Below are positions 56,418-64,000 of a stretch of 64,000 bases of DNA, one piece after another. Below the pieces are notes generated by a model that was given only the letters and a program-made list of their open reading frames with translations, searched no databases and had not been told where the DNA came from. How positions within the stretch are numbered: the stretch's first letter is position 1; each line of letters begins with the position of its first letter. Position numbers and translations under genes: made by a program. The stretch lies in NCBI GenBank assembly GCA_034359265.1, contig CP136897.1, forward strand, positions 35,637,501-35,701,500. The letters run 5' to 3'. Origin of the DNA: Canna indica (lineage: Eukaryota > Streptophyta > Magnoliopsida > Zingiberales > Cannaceae).

Positions 56418-56534
56418 GGGTATGATAATACCAGCACTAACGCACTGGATCCCATCAGAACTCCGAAGTTAAGGGTGCTTGGGCGAGAGTAGTACTTGGA
56501 TGGGTGACCCCTTGGGAAGTCCTCGCGTTGCACC
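56418..56534 (+). rRNA. 5S rRNA: 5S rRNA gene, variant
   Basis: Differences: G5A, C6T, C10A, C29T, C57G, A80T, C95T, T109C. Related to 49632 and 52043. Confidence 0.92.
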
Positions 56535-56736
56535 TTTTTTTTTACTACCTATTTAATTGCACGACGAGATCATTTTTTTTACCAATCTTTCTAACCAAAC
56601 GTTAAGGACGGACGACGTCGTCGTCATAAATCTTGGCTGTCGATCGCTTGCGCTAGGCCCGCCGCAACCTCTACGGCCGGCTCGATCGACCAACCGACCC
56701 GAAAAATTAAAATTTGTAAAAAAATAAGAAAAATAA

Positions 56737-56844
56737 CATACCAGCACTAACGCACCGGATCCCATCAGAACTTTGAAGTTAAGCGTGCTTGGGCGAGAGT
56801 AGTACTATGATGGGTGACCCCCTGGGAAGTCCTCGTGTTGTACC
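56737..56844 (+). pseudogene. 5S rRNA gene, 5'-truncated (type I)
   Basis: Begins at position 10 after AAAAATAACAT. Changes: C46T, C47T, G81T, C114T. Last type I copy in the window. Confidence 0.9.
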
Positions 56845-57213
56845 TTTTTTTTTTACTACCTATTTGATTTCACGACGAGTTCATTTTTTTTACCAATCTT
56901 TCTAACGAAACGTTAAGGACGGACGACGTGGTCGCCATAAATCTTGGCTGTCGATCGCCCGCGCGGGGCCCGCCGCAACCTCTACGGCCGGCTCGATCGA
57001 CCAACTAACCCGAAAAATTAAAATTTGTAAATAAATAAGAAAAATAACATTTCAGTTATTATTTTTCGTTTAAAACGGGCGTAACTCCGTGCAATATTGT
57101 CCGATTTCAGCTTTTCACATGGCGCTGAAAGGCGCGGGAAGAGACGAAGAAAATGACCCCGAGCTGTCCATCGGTCGCTCACCCTTATTAGCCGACGATC
57201 AGAAATGCATGAT

Positions 57214-57330
57214 GGGTGCGATCATACCAGCACTAACGCACCGGATTCCATCAGAACTCCGAAATTAAGCGTGCTTGGGCGAGAGTAGTACTAGGATGGG
57301 TGACCCCCTGGGAAGTCCTCGTGTTGCACT
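57214..57330 (+). rRNA. 5S rRNA: 5S rRNA gene, variant
   Basis: Differences: C34T, G51A (box A), C117T. Terminator GCACTTG before seven T. Confidence 0.93.
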
Positions 57331-57694
57331 TGTTTTTTTACTACCTATTTGATTGCACAACGAGATCATTTTTTTTACCAATCTTTCTAACAAAACGTTA
57401 AGGACGGACGATGTCGTCGCCATAAAATTTGGCTGTCGATCGCCCGCGCGGGGCCCGTCGCAACCTCTACGGCCGGCTCGATCGACCAAGTAACCGGAAA
57501 AATTAAAATTTGTAAATAAATAAGAAAAATAACATTTTAGTAATTATTTTTCGTTTAAAACGGGCGTAACTCCGTGCATTATTGTCTGATTTCAGCTTTT
57601 CACGTAGCGCTAAAAGGCGCGCGAAAAGACGAAGAAAATGACCCCGAGCTATCCCTCGGACGCTCACCCTTATTAGCCGAAGATCAGAAGCGCA

Positions 57695-57708
57695 CCTCGT
57701 GTTGCACC
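57695..57708 (+). pseudogene. 5S rRNA gene stub (last 14 nt)
   Basis: CCTCGTGTTGCACC, gene positions 104-117, directly joined to the upstream promoter region AGATCAGAAGCGCA. About 105 bp, almost the whole gene, are deleted, while the terminator behind is kept. Confidence 0.85.
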
Positions 57709-57797
57709 TTTTTTTTTACTACGTATTTGATTGCACGACGAGATCATTTTTTTATCAATCTTTCTAACCAAACATTAAGGACGGATGACGTCGTCGC

Positions 57798-57905
57798 CAT
57801 ACTAGCACTAACGCACCGGATCCCATCAGAACTCCGAAGTTAAGCATGCTTGGGCGAGAGTAGTACTAGGATGGGTGACCCCCTGGGAAGTCCTCGTGTT
57901 GCACC
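57798..57905 (+). pseudogene. 5S rRNA gene, 5'-truncated (type II)
   Basis: Gene position 10 follows GTCGTCGC of the proximal spacer, so only about 90 bp separate it from the gene remnant before it. Changes: C15T, G58A. Boxes IE and C are intact. Confidence 0.88.
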
Positions 57906-58274
57906 TTTTTTTTTACTACCTATTTGATTTCACGACGAGTTCATTTTTTTTACCAATCTTTCTAACGAAACGTTAAGGACGGACGACTTCGTCGCCATAA
58001 ATCTTGGCTGTCGATCGCCCGCGCGTGGGCCCTCCGCAACCTCTACGGCCGGCTCGATCGACCAACTAACCCGAAAAATTAAAATTTGTAAATAAATAAG
58101 AAAAATAACATTTCAGTTATTATTTTTCGTTTAAAACGGGCGTAACTCCGTGCATTATTGTCCGATTTCAGCTTTTCACGTGGCGCTGAAAGGCGCGGGA
58201 AGAAACGAAGAAAATTACCCCGAGCTGTCCCTCGGTCGCTCACCCTTATTAGCCGACGATCAGAAGTGCATGAC

Positions 58275-58391
58275 GGGTGGAATCATAACAGCAGTAACGC
58301 ACCGGATCCCATCAGAACTCCGAAGTTAAGCGTGCTTGGGCAAGAGTACTACTAGGATGGGTGACCCCCAGGGAAGTACTCGTGTTGCACT
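58275..58391 (+). rRNA. 5S rRNA: 5S rRNA gene, degenerate
   Basis: Differences: C6G, G7A, C14A, C20G, G68A, G75C, T96A, C104A, C117T. Sister of 55583; the pair define an old divergent lineage. Confidence 0.9.
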
Positions 58392-58759
58392 TGTTTTTTT
58401 ACTACCTATTTGATTGCACAACGAGATCATTTTTTTTACCAATCTTTCTAACGAAACGTTAAGGACGGACGATGTCGTCACCATAAAATTTGGCTGTCGA
58501 TCGCTCGCGCGGGGCCCGCCGCAACCTCTACGGCCGGCTCGACCGACCAACTAACCCGAAAAATTAAAATTTGTAAATAAATAAGAAAAATAACATTTTA
58601 GTTATTATTTTTCGTTTAAAACGGGCGTAACTCCGTGCATTATTGTTTGATTTCAGCTTTTCACGTAGCGCTAAAAGGCGCGCGAAGAGACGAAGAAAAT
58701 GACCCCGAGCTATCCCTCGGACGCTCACCCTTATTAGCCGAAGATCAGAAGTGCACGAC

Positions 58760-58876
58760 GGGTGCGATCATACCAGCACTAACGCACAGGATCCCATCAG
58801 AACTCCGAAGTTAAGCGTGCTTGGGAGAGAGTAGTACTAGGATGGGTGACCGCCTGGAGAGTCCACGTGTTGCACC
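58760..58876 (+). rRNA. 5S rRNA: 5S rRNA gene, variant
   Basis: Differences: C29A, C67A, C93G, G99A, A100G, T106A. Confidence 0.92.
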
Positions 58877-58965
58877 TTTTTTTTTACTACGTATTTGATA
58901 GCACGACGAGATCATTTTTTTATCAATCTTTCTAACCAAACATTAAGGACGGATGACGTCGTCGC

Positions 58966-59073
58966 CATACTAGCACTAACGCACCGGATCCCACCAGAAC
59001 TCTGAAGTTAAGCATGCTTGGGCGAGAGTAGTACTAGGATGGGTGACCCCCTGGGAAGTCCTCGTGTTGCACC
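58966..59073 (+). pseudogene. 5S rRNA gene, 5'-truncated (type II)
   Basis: Begins at position 10 after GTCGTCGC. Changes: C15T, T38C, C47T, G58A. Confidence 0.88.
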
Positions 59074-59441
59074 TTTTTTTTTACTACCTACTTGATTGCA
59101 CGACGACATCATTTTTTTTACCAATCTTTCTAACCAAACGTTAAGGACGGACGACGTCGTTGCCATAAAGTTTGGTTGTCGATCGCCCGCGCGGGGCCCG
59201 CCGCAACCTCTACGGCCGGCTCGATCGACCAACCGACCCGAAAAATTAAAATTTGTAAATAAATAAGAAAAATAACATTTCAATTATTATTTTTCGTTTA
59301 AAACGGGCGTAACTCCGTGCATTATTGTCCGATTTCAGCTTTTCACGTGGCGCTGAAAGGCGCGCGAAGAGACGAAGAAAACGACCCCGAGCTGTCCCTC
59401 GGATGCAAAACCTTATTAGCCGACGATCAGAAGTGCATGAC

Positions 59442-59558
59442 GGGTTCGATCATACCAGCACTAACGCACCGGATCCCTTCAGAACTCCGAAGTTAAGTGT
59501 GCTTGGGAGAGAGTAGTACTAGGATGGGTGACCGCCTGGAAAGTCCTCGTGTTGCACC
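59442..59558 (+). rRNA. 5S rRNA: 5S rRNA gene, variant
   Basis: Differences: G5T, A37T, C57T, C67A, C93G, G99A. Box A, IE and box C are each hit once. Confidence 0.92.
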
Positions 59559-59648
59559 TTTTTTTTTACTACGTATTTGATTGCACGACGACATCATTTT
59601 TTTTACCAATCTTTCTAACCAAACATTAAGGACGGATGATGTCGTCGC
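59559..59648. other. Shortest gene-to-gene spacer (90 bp, type II)
   Basis: Holds the terminator, second T-tract and GGATGATGTCGTCGC, then joins gene position 10. About 280 bp are missing: GC block, AT tract and all upstream promoter sequence. Units of this kind measure about 198 bp. Confidence 0.86.
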
Positions 59649-59754
59649 CATACTAGCACTAACGCACCGGATCCCATCAAAACTCCAAAGTTAAACGTGC
59701 TTGGGCGAGAGTAGTACTAGGATGGGTGACCCCCTGGGAAGTCCTCGTTGCACT
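59649..59754 (+). pseudogene. 5S rRNA gene, 5'-truncated (type II), 2-nt deletion
   Basis: Begins at position 10. Changes: C15T, G41A, G48A, G56A (box A), GT lost from CTCGTGTTG, C117T. Confidence 0.88.
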
Positions 59755-60121
59755 TTTTTTTTTACTACCTATTTGATTGCACGACGACATCATTTTTTTT
59801 ACCAATCTTTCTAACCAAACGTTAAGGACGGACGACGTCGTCGCCATAAAATTTGGTTGTCGATCGCCCGCACGGGGCCCGCCGCAACCTCTACGGCCGG
59901 CACGATCGACCAACCGACCCGAAAAATTAAAATTTGTAAATAAATAAGAAAAATAACATTTCAATTATTATTTTTCGTTTAAAACGGGCGTAACTCCGTG
60001 CATTATTGTCCGATTTCAGCTTTTCACGTGGGGCTGAAAGCGCGCGAAGAGACGAAGAAAATGACCCCGAGCTATCCCTCGGACGCTCACCCTTATTATC
60101 CGACAATCAGAAGTGCATGAC

Positions 60122-60238
60122 GGGTGCGATCATAACAGCACTAACGCACCGGATCCCATCAGAACTCCGAAGTTAAGCGTGCTTGGGCGAGAGTAGTACT
60201 AGGATGGGTTACCCCCTGGGAAGTCCTCGTGTTGCACT
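60122..60238 (+). rRNA. 5S rRNA: 5S rRNA gene, variant
   Basis: Differences: C14A, G89T (box C), C117T. The T-tract is weak (TTATTGTTTTAC), so the gene has no run longer than four T until the second tract. Upstream element TTATTAT. Confidence 0.92.
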
Positions 60239-60607
60239 TATTGTTTTACTACCTATGTGATTGCACGACGAGATCATTTTTTTTACCAATCTTTCTAACC
60301 AAATGTTATGGACGGACGATGTCGTCGCCATAAAATTTGGCTGTCGATCGCCCGCGCGGGGCCCGCCCCAACCTCTACGGCCGGCTCAATCGACCAACCG
60401 ACCCGAAAAATTAAAATTTGTAAATAAATAAGAAAAATAACATTTCAATTATTATTTTTCGTTTAAAACGGGTGTAACTCCGTGCATTATTGTCCGATTT
60501 CAGCTTTTCACGTGGCGCTGAAAGGCGCGTGAAGAGACGAAGAAAATGACCCCCGAACTCTCCCTCGAATGCTCACCCTTATTAGCCGACAATCAGAAGT
60601 GCATATC

Positions 60608-60724
60608 AGGTGCGATCATACTAGCACTAACGCACCGGATCCCATCAGAACTCCGAAGTTAAGCATGCTTGGGCGAGAGTAGTACTAGGATGGGTGACCC
60701 CCTGGGAAGTCCTCGTGTTGCACC
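60608..60724 (+). rRNA. 5S rRNA: 5S rRNA gene
   Basis: Differences: G1A, C15T, G58A (box A). Full-length counterpart of the truncated 58966. Confidence 0.94.
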
Positions 60725-61092
60725 TTTTTTTTTACTACCTACTTGATTGCACGACGACATCATTTTTTTTACCAATCTTTCTAACTAAACGTTAAGGACG
60801 GACGACGTCGTCGCCATAAAGTTTGGTTGTCGTTCGCCCGCGCGGGGCCCGCCGCAACCTCTACGGTCGGCTCGATCGACCAACCGACCCGAAAAATTAA
60901 AATTTGTAAATAAATAAGAAAAATAACATTTCAATTATTATTTTTCGTTTAAAACGGGCGTAACTCCGTGCATTATTGTCCGATTTCAGCTTTTCACGTG
61001 GCGCTGAAAGGCGCGCGAAGAGACGAAGAAAACGACCCCGAGCTGTCCCTCGGATGCAAAACCTTATTAGCCGACGATCAGAAGTGCATGAC

Positions 61093-61209
61093 GGGTTCGA
61101 TCATACCAGCACTAACGCACCGGATCCCTTCAGAACTCCGAAGTTAAGTGTGCTTGGGAGAGAGTAGTACTAGGATGGGTGACCGCCTGGAAAGTCCTCG
61201 TGTTGCACC
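61093..61209 (+). rRNA. 5S rRNA: 5S rRNA gene, variant
   Basis: Differences: G5T, A37T, C57T, C67A, C93G, G99A; copy of 59442. Confidence 0.92.
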
Positions 61210-61299
61210 TTTTTTTTTACTACGTATTTGATTGCACGACGACATCATTTTTTTTACCAATCTTTCTAACCAAACATTAAGGACAGATGATGTCGTCGC

Positions 61300-61405
61300 C
61301 ATACTAGCACTAACGCACCGGATCCCATCAAAACTCCAAAGTTAAACGTGCTTGGGCGAGAGTAGTACTAGGATGGGTGACCCCCTGGGAAGTCCTCGTT
61401 GCACC
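61300..61405 (+). pseudogene. 5S rRNA gene, 5'-truncated (type II), 2-nt deletion
   Basis: Begins at position 10. Changes: C15T, G41A, G48A, G56A, GT lost near the 3' end; copy of 59649. Confidence 0.88.
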
Positions 61406-61773
61406 TTTTTTTTTACTACCTATTTGATTGCACGACGACATCATTTTTTTTACCAATCTTTCTAACCAAACGTTAAGGACGGACGACGTCGTCGCCATAA
61501 AATTTGGTTGTCGATCGCCCGCACGGGGCCCGCCGCAACCTCTACGGCCGGCACGATCGACCAACCGACCCGAAAAATTAAAATTTGTAAATAAATAAGA
61601 AAAATAACATTTCAATTATTATTTTTCATTTAAAACGGGCGTAACTCCGTGCATTATTGTCCGATTTCAGCTTTTCACGTGGGGCTGAAAGGCGCGCGAA
61701 GAGACGAAGAAAATGACCCCGAGCTATCCCTCGGACGCTCACCCTTATTATCCGACAATCAGAAGTGCATGAC

Positions 61774-61890
61774 GGGTGCGATCATAACAGCACTAACGCA
61801 CCGGATCCCATCAGAACTCCGAAGTTAAGCGTGCTTGGGCGAGAGTAGTACTAGGATGGGTTACCCCCTGGGAAGTCCTCGTGTTGCACT
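61774..61890 (+). rRNA. 5S rRNA: 5S rRNA gene, variant
   Basis: Differences: C14A, G89T, C117T, with the weak T-tract TTATTGTTTTAC; copy of 60122. Confidence 0.92.
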
Positions 61891-62259
61891 TATTGTTTTA
61901 CTACCTATGTGATTGCACGACGAGATCATTTTTTTTACCAATCTTTCTAACCAAATGTTATGGACGGACGATGTCGTCGCCATAAAATTTGGCTGTCGAT
62001 CGCCCGCGCGGGGCCCGCCCCAACCTCTACGGCCGGCTCAATCGACCAACCGACCCGAAAAATTAAAATTTGTAAATAAATAAGAAAAATAACATTTCAA
62101 TTATTATTTTTCGTTTAAAACGGGTGTAACTCCGTGCATTATTGTCCGATTTCAGCTTTTCACGTGGCGCTGAAAGGCGCGTGAAGAGACGAAGAAAATG
62201 ACCCCCGAACTCTCCCTCGAATGCTCACCCTTATTAGCCGACAATCAGAAGTGCATATC

Positions 62260-62376
62260 AGGTGCGATCATACTAGCACTAACGCACCGGATCCCATCAG
62301 AACTCCGAAGTTAAGCATGCTTGGGCGAGAGTAGTACTAGGATGGGTGACCCCCTGGGAAGTCCTCGTGTTGCACC
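62260..62376 (+). rRNA. 5S rRNA: 5S rRNA gene
   Basis: Differences: G1A, C15T, G58A; copy of 60608. Confidence 0.94.
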
Positions 62377-62744
62377 TTTTTTTTTACTACCTACTTGATT
62401 GCACGACGACATCATTTTTTTTACCAATCTTTCTAACTAAACGTTAAGGACGGACGACGTCGTCGCCATAAAGTTTGGTTGTCGTTCGCCCGCGCGGGGC
62501 CCGCCGCAACCTCTACGGCCGGCTCGATCGACCAACCGACCCGAAAAATTAAAATTTGTAAATAAATAAGAAAAATAACATTTCAATTATTATTTTTCGT
62601 TTAAAACGGGCGTAACTCCGTGCATTATTGTCCGATTTCAGCTTTTCACGTGGCGTTGAAAGGCGCGCGAAGAGATGAAGAAAACGACCCCGAGCTGTCC
62701 CTCGGATGCAAAACCTTATTAGCCGACGATCAGAAGTGCATGAC

Positions 62745-62861
62745 GGGTTTGATAATACCAGCACTAACGCACCGGATCCCTTCAGAACTCCGAAGTTAAG
62801 CGTGCTTGGGAGAGAGTTGTACTAGGATGGGTGACCGCCTGGAAAGTCCTCGTGTTGCACC
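62745..62861 (+). rRNA. 5S rRNA: 5S rRNA gene, variant
   Basis: Differences: G5T, C6T, C10A, A37T, C67A, A74T, C93G, G99A. Confidence 0.91.
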
Positions 62862-62951
62862 TTTTTTTTTACTACGTATTTGATTGCACGACGACATCAT
62901 TTTTTTTACCAATCTTTCTAACCAAACATTAAGGACACATGACATTGTCGC

Positions 62952-63059
62952 CATACTAGCACTAACGCACCGGATCCCATCAGAACTCAGAAGTTAAGCG
63001 TGCTTGGGTGTGAGTAGTACTAGGATGGGTGACCCCCTGGGAAGTCCTCGTGTTGCACC
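62952..63059 (+). pseudogene. 5S rRNA gene, 5'-truncated (type II)
   Basis: Begins at position 10 after ATTGTCGC. Changes: C15T, C47A, C67T, A69T (IE hit twice). Confidence 0.88.
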
Positions 63060-63427
63060 TTTTTTTTTACTACCTACTTGATTGCACGACGAGATCATTT
63101 TTTTTACCAATCTTTCTAACCAAACGTTAAGTACAGACGACATCGTCGCCATAAAATTTGGCTGTCGATCGCCCGCGCGGGGCCCGCCGCAACCTTTACG
63201 GCCGGCTCGATCGACCAACCGACCCGAAAAATTAAAATTAGTAAATAAATAAGAAAAATAACATTTTAGTTATTATTTTTCGTTTAAAACGGGCGTAACT
63301 CCGTGCATTATTGTCTGATTTCAACTTTTCACGTAGCGCTAAAAGGCGCGCGAAGAGACGAAGAAAATGACCCCGAGCTATCCCTCGGACGCTCACCCTT
63401 ATTAGCCGACGATCAGAAGTGCATGAC

Positions 63428-63544
63428 GGGTGCGATCATACCAGCACTAATGCATTGGATCCCATCAGAACTCCGAAGTTAAGCGTGCTTGGGCGAGAGT
63501 AGTACTAGGATCGGTGACCCCCTGGGAAGTCCTCGTGTTGCACT
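63428..63544 (+). rRNA. 5S rRNA: 5S rRNA gene, variant
   Basis: Differences: C24T, C28T, C29T, G85C (box C), C117T. Confidence 0.92.
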
Positions 63545-63912
63545 TGTTTTTTTACTACCTATTTGATTGCACGCCGAGATCATTTTTTTTACCAATCTTT
63601 CTAACCAAACGTTAAGGACGGACGATGTCGTCGCCATAAATCTTGGCTGTCGATCGCTCGCGCGGGGCCCGCCGCAACCTCTACGGCCGGCTCGATCGAC
63701 CAACCGACCCCAAAAATTAAAATTTGTAAATAAATAAGAAAAGTAACATTTCAATTATTATTTTTCGTTTAAAATGTGCGTAACTCAGTGCATTATATTC
63801 CGATTTCAGCTTTTCACGTGGCGCTGAAAGGTGCGCGAAGAGACGAAGAAAATGACCCCGAGCTGTCCCTCGGACGCTCACCCTTATTAGCCGACGATCA
63901 GAAGTGCATGAC

Positions 63913-64000
63913 GGGTGCGATTATACCACCACTAACGCACCGGATCCCATCAGAACTCCGAAGTTAAGCGTGTTTGGGCGAGAGTAGTACTAGGATGCGT
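63913..64000 (+). rRNA. 5S rRNA: 5S rRNA gene, partial (3' end outside window)
   Basis: Positions 1-88. Differences: C10T, G17C, C61T (box A), G86C (box C). The upstream promoter region is normal. Confidence 0.93.

Larger units (their letters stand above)
58966..63059. repeat. 1651-bp higher-order repeat, about 2.5 copies
   Basis: Gene order 58966, 59442, 59649, 60122 recurs at 60608, 61093, 61300, 61774 and partly at 62260, 62745, 62952 (offsets 1651-1652). Each period has a G58A gene, a G5T/A37T/C93G gene, a type II truncated gene and a C14A/G89T gene (the last is not reached in the third). The first member is truncated at 58966 but full-length at 60608 and 62260. Confidence 0.87.
1..64000 (+). 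repeat. Tandem 5S rDNA array, fills the window
   Basis: The window is a head-to-tail array of a unit of about 485 bp: a 117-bp 5S rRNA gene followed by a spacer of about 368 bp. All 149 gene-derived segments point the same way and both window ends lie inside a gene, so the array continues on both sides. Unit variants of about 459, 310, 198, 158 and 564 bp arise by deletion or duplication inside the spacer and gene. No non-5S insertion was seen. Long-read plant assemblies show such blocks at pericentromeric or interstitial 5S loci; the location here is unknown. Confidence 0.98.

Noticed and set aside
475..63754. Repeated minus-strand open reading frames of about 91-138 codons (proteins starting MKCYFSYLFTNFNFSGRLVD) in almost every unit
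   Set aside because: They lie antisense over spacer and 5S gene. Their similarity follows from the DNA repeat: one-base changes in T-tract length alter the C-terminus between units, starts come and go, and substitutions hit all codon positions. No family is recognised, so they are not called as genes.
1269..63967. Short plus-strand reading frames (63-72 codons; starts such as MGESSTRMGD and MSDFSFSRGA)
   Set aside because: They read through the 5S gene or the distal spacer, are broken in most units, and arise from the same repeat. No coding signal.
1..64000. CRISPR-like or satellite array
   Set aside because: The spacing is regular, but the repeat contains a full 5S rRNA gene with polymerase III signals and the intervening sequence is itself conserved. 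No short-repeat/unique-spacer pattern.
1..64000. 5S-derived retroelement (SINE type) or transposon insertions
   Set aside because: No A-rich tails, target site duplications, terminal repeats or transposase-like frames. Truncated copies share fixed deletion joints inside a tandem array instead.
1..64000. Naming the host species
   Set aside because: The 5S gene is too conserved and I do not recognise the spacer. A database search of the spacer would settle it; only the seed-plant level is supported here.
1..64000. 35S rDNA or other RNA genes linked to the 5S array (L-type arrangement)
   Set aside because: No 18S, 5.8S or 26S motif or tRNA-like segment was seen in any spacer; this is a separate (S-type) 5S array, at least within the window.

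Overview
The whole window is one tandem array of nuclear 5S ribosomal DNA, of seed-plant type. No protein-coding gene, tRNA, transposon or unrelated sequence interrupts it. The plant assignment rests on the 5S gene itself. It starts GGGTGCGATCATACCAGCAC and carries a plant-type box C (AGGATGGGTGACCCCCTG). A run of T follows each gene as an RNA polymerase III terminator, and a TTATTAG TATA-like element lies at about -29 with C at -1. The species cannot be named from the sequence.

All genes lie on the + strand. I resolve 149 gene-derived segments: 111 full-length genes (116-118 bp), 2 genes cut by the window edges, 26 genes lacking the first 9 nt together with the upstream promoter (type I), 5 with the same 5' loss from a larger deletion (type II), 1 core fragment cut at both ends, and 4 stubs of 14-16 nt. 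The standard unit is about 485 bp (117-bp gene plus about 368-bp spacer). Shortened units measure about 459, 310, 198 and 158 bp, and one is lengthened to 564 bp. Notation: substitutions are consensus base, gene position, variant base, with position 1 the first G of GGGTGCG. Box A is 50-64, the intermediate element (IE) 67-72 and box C 80-97. The terminal helix pairs about 1-9 with 110-118. The array consensus is represented exactly by the copies at 36564, 42115, 43085 and 45157.

Layout. 1-8.6 kb: spacer family A (GTCGCCATAA, GCGCTGAAAGG, GAGCTGTCCC) in two tandem block duplications (periods 1942 and 2251 bp), giving way to family B. 8.6-26 kb: family B (GTCGACATAA, GCGCTAAAAGG, GAGCTATCCC), with T-tract-less units and a six-gene higher-order repeat of about 2.71 kb that is partly re-duplicated at 3480 bp. 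26-47 kb: family B built of long duplicated segments (offsets 4811, 8110, 8517, 8593) and 795-bp dimers of one full and one truncated gene; this holds the consensus genes. 47-49 kb: return of the 8-26 kb gene types. 49-54.6 kb: a 2410-bp tandem duplication with nearly gene-less 158-bp units. 54.6-64 kb: family A spacers again, the most divergent and rearranged genes, and a 1651-bp higher-order repeat.

If expressed, each intact unit would be transcribed separately by RNA polymerase III (TFIIIA on boxes A/IE/C, then TFIIIC and TFIIIB) to give the 5S rRNA of the large ribosomal subunit. Many copies look degenerate, and which ones are active cannot be told from sequence.
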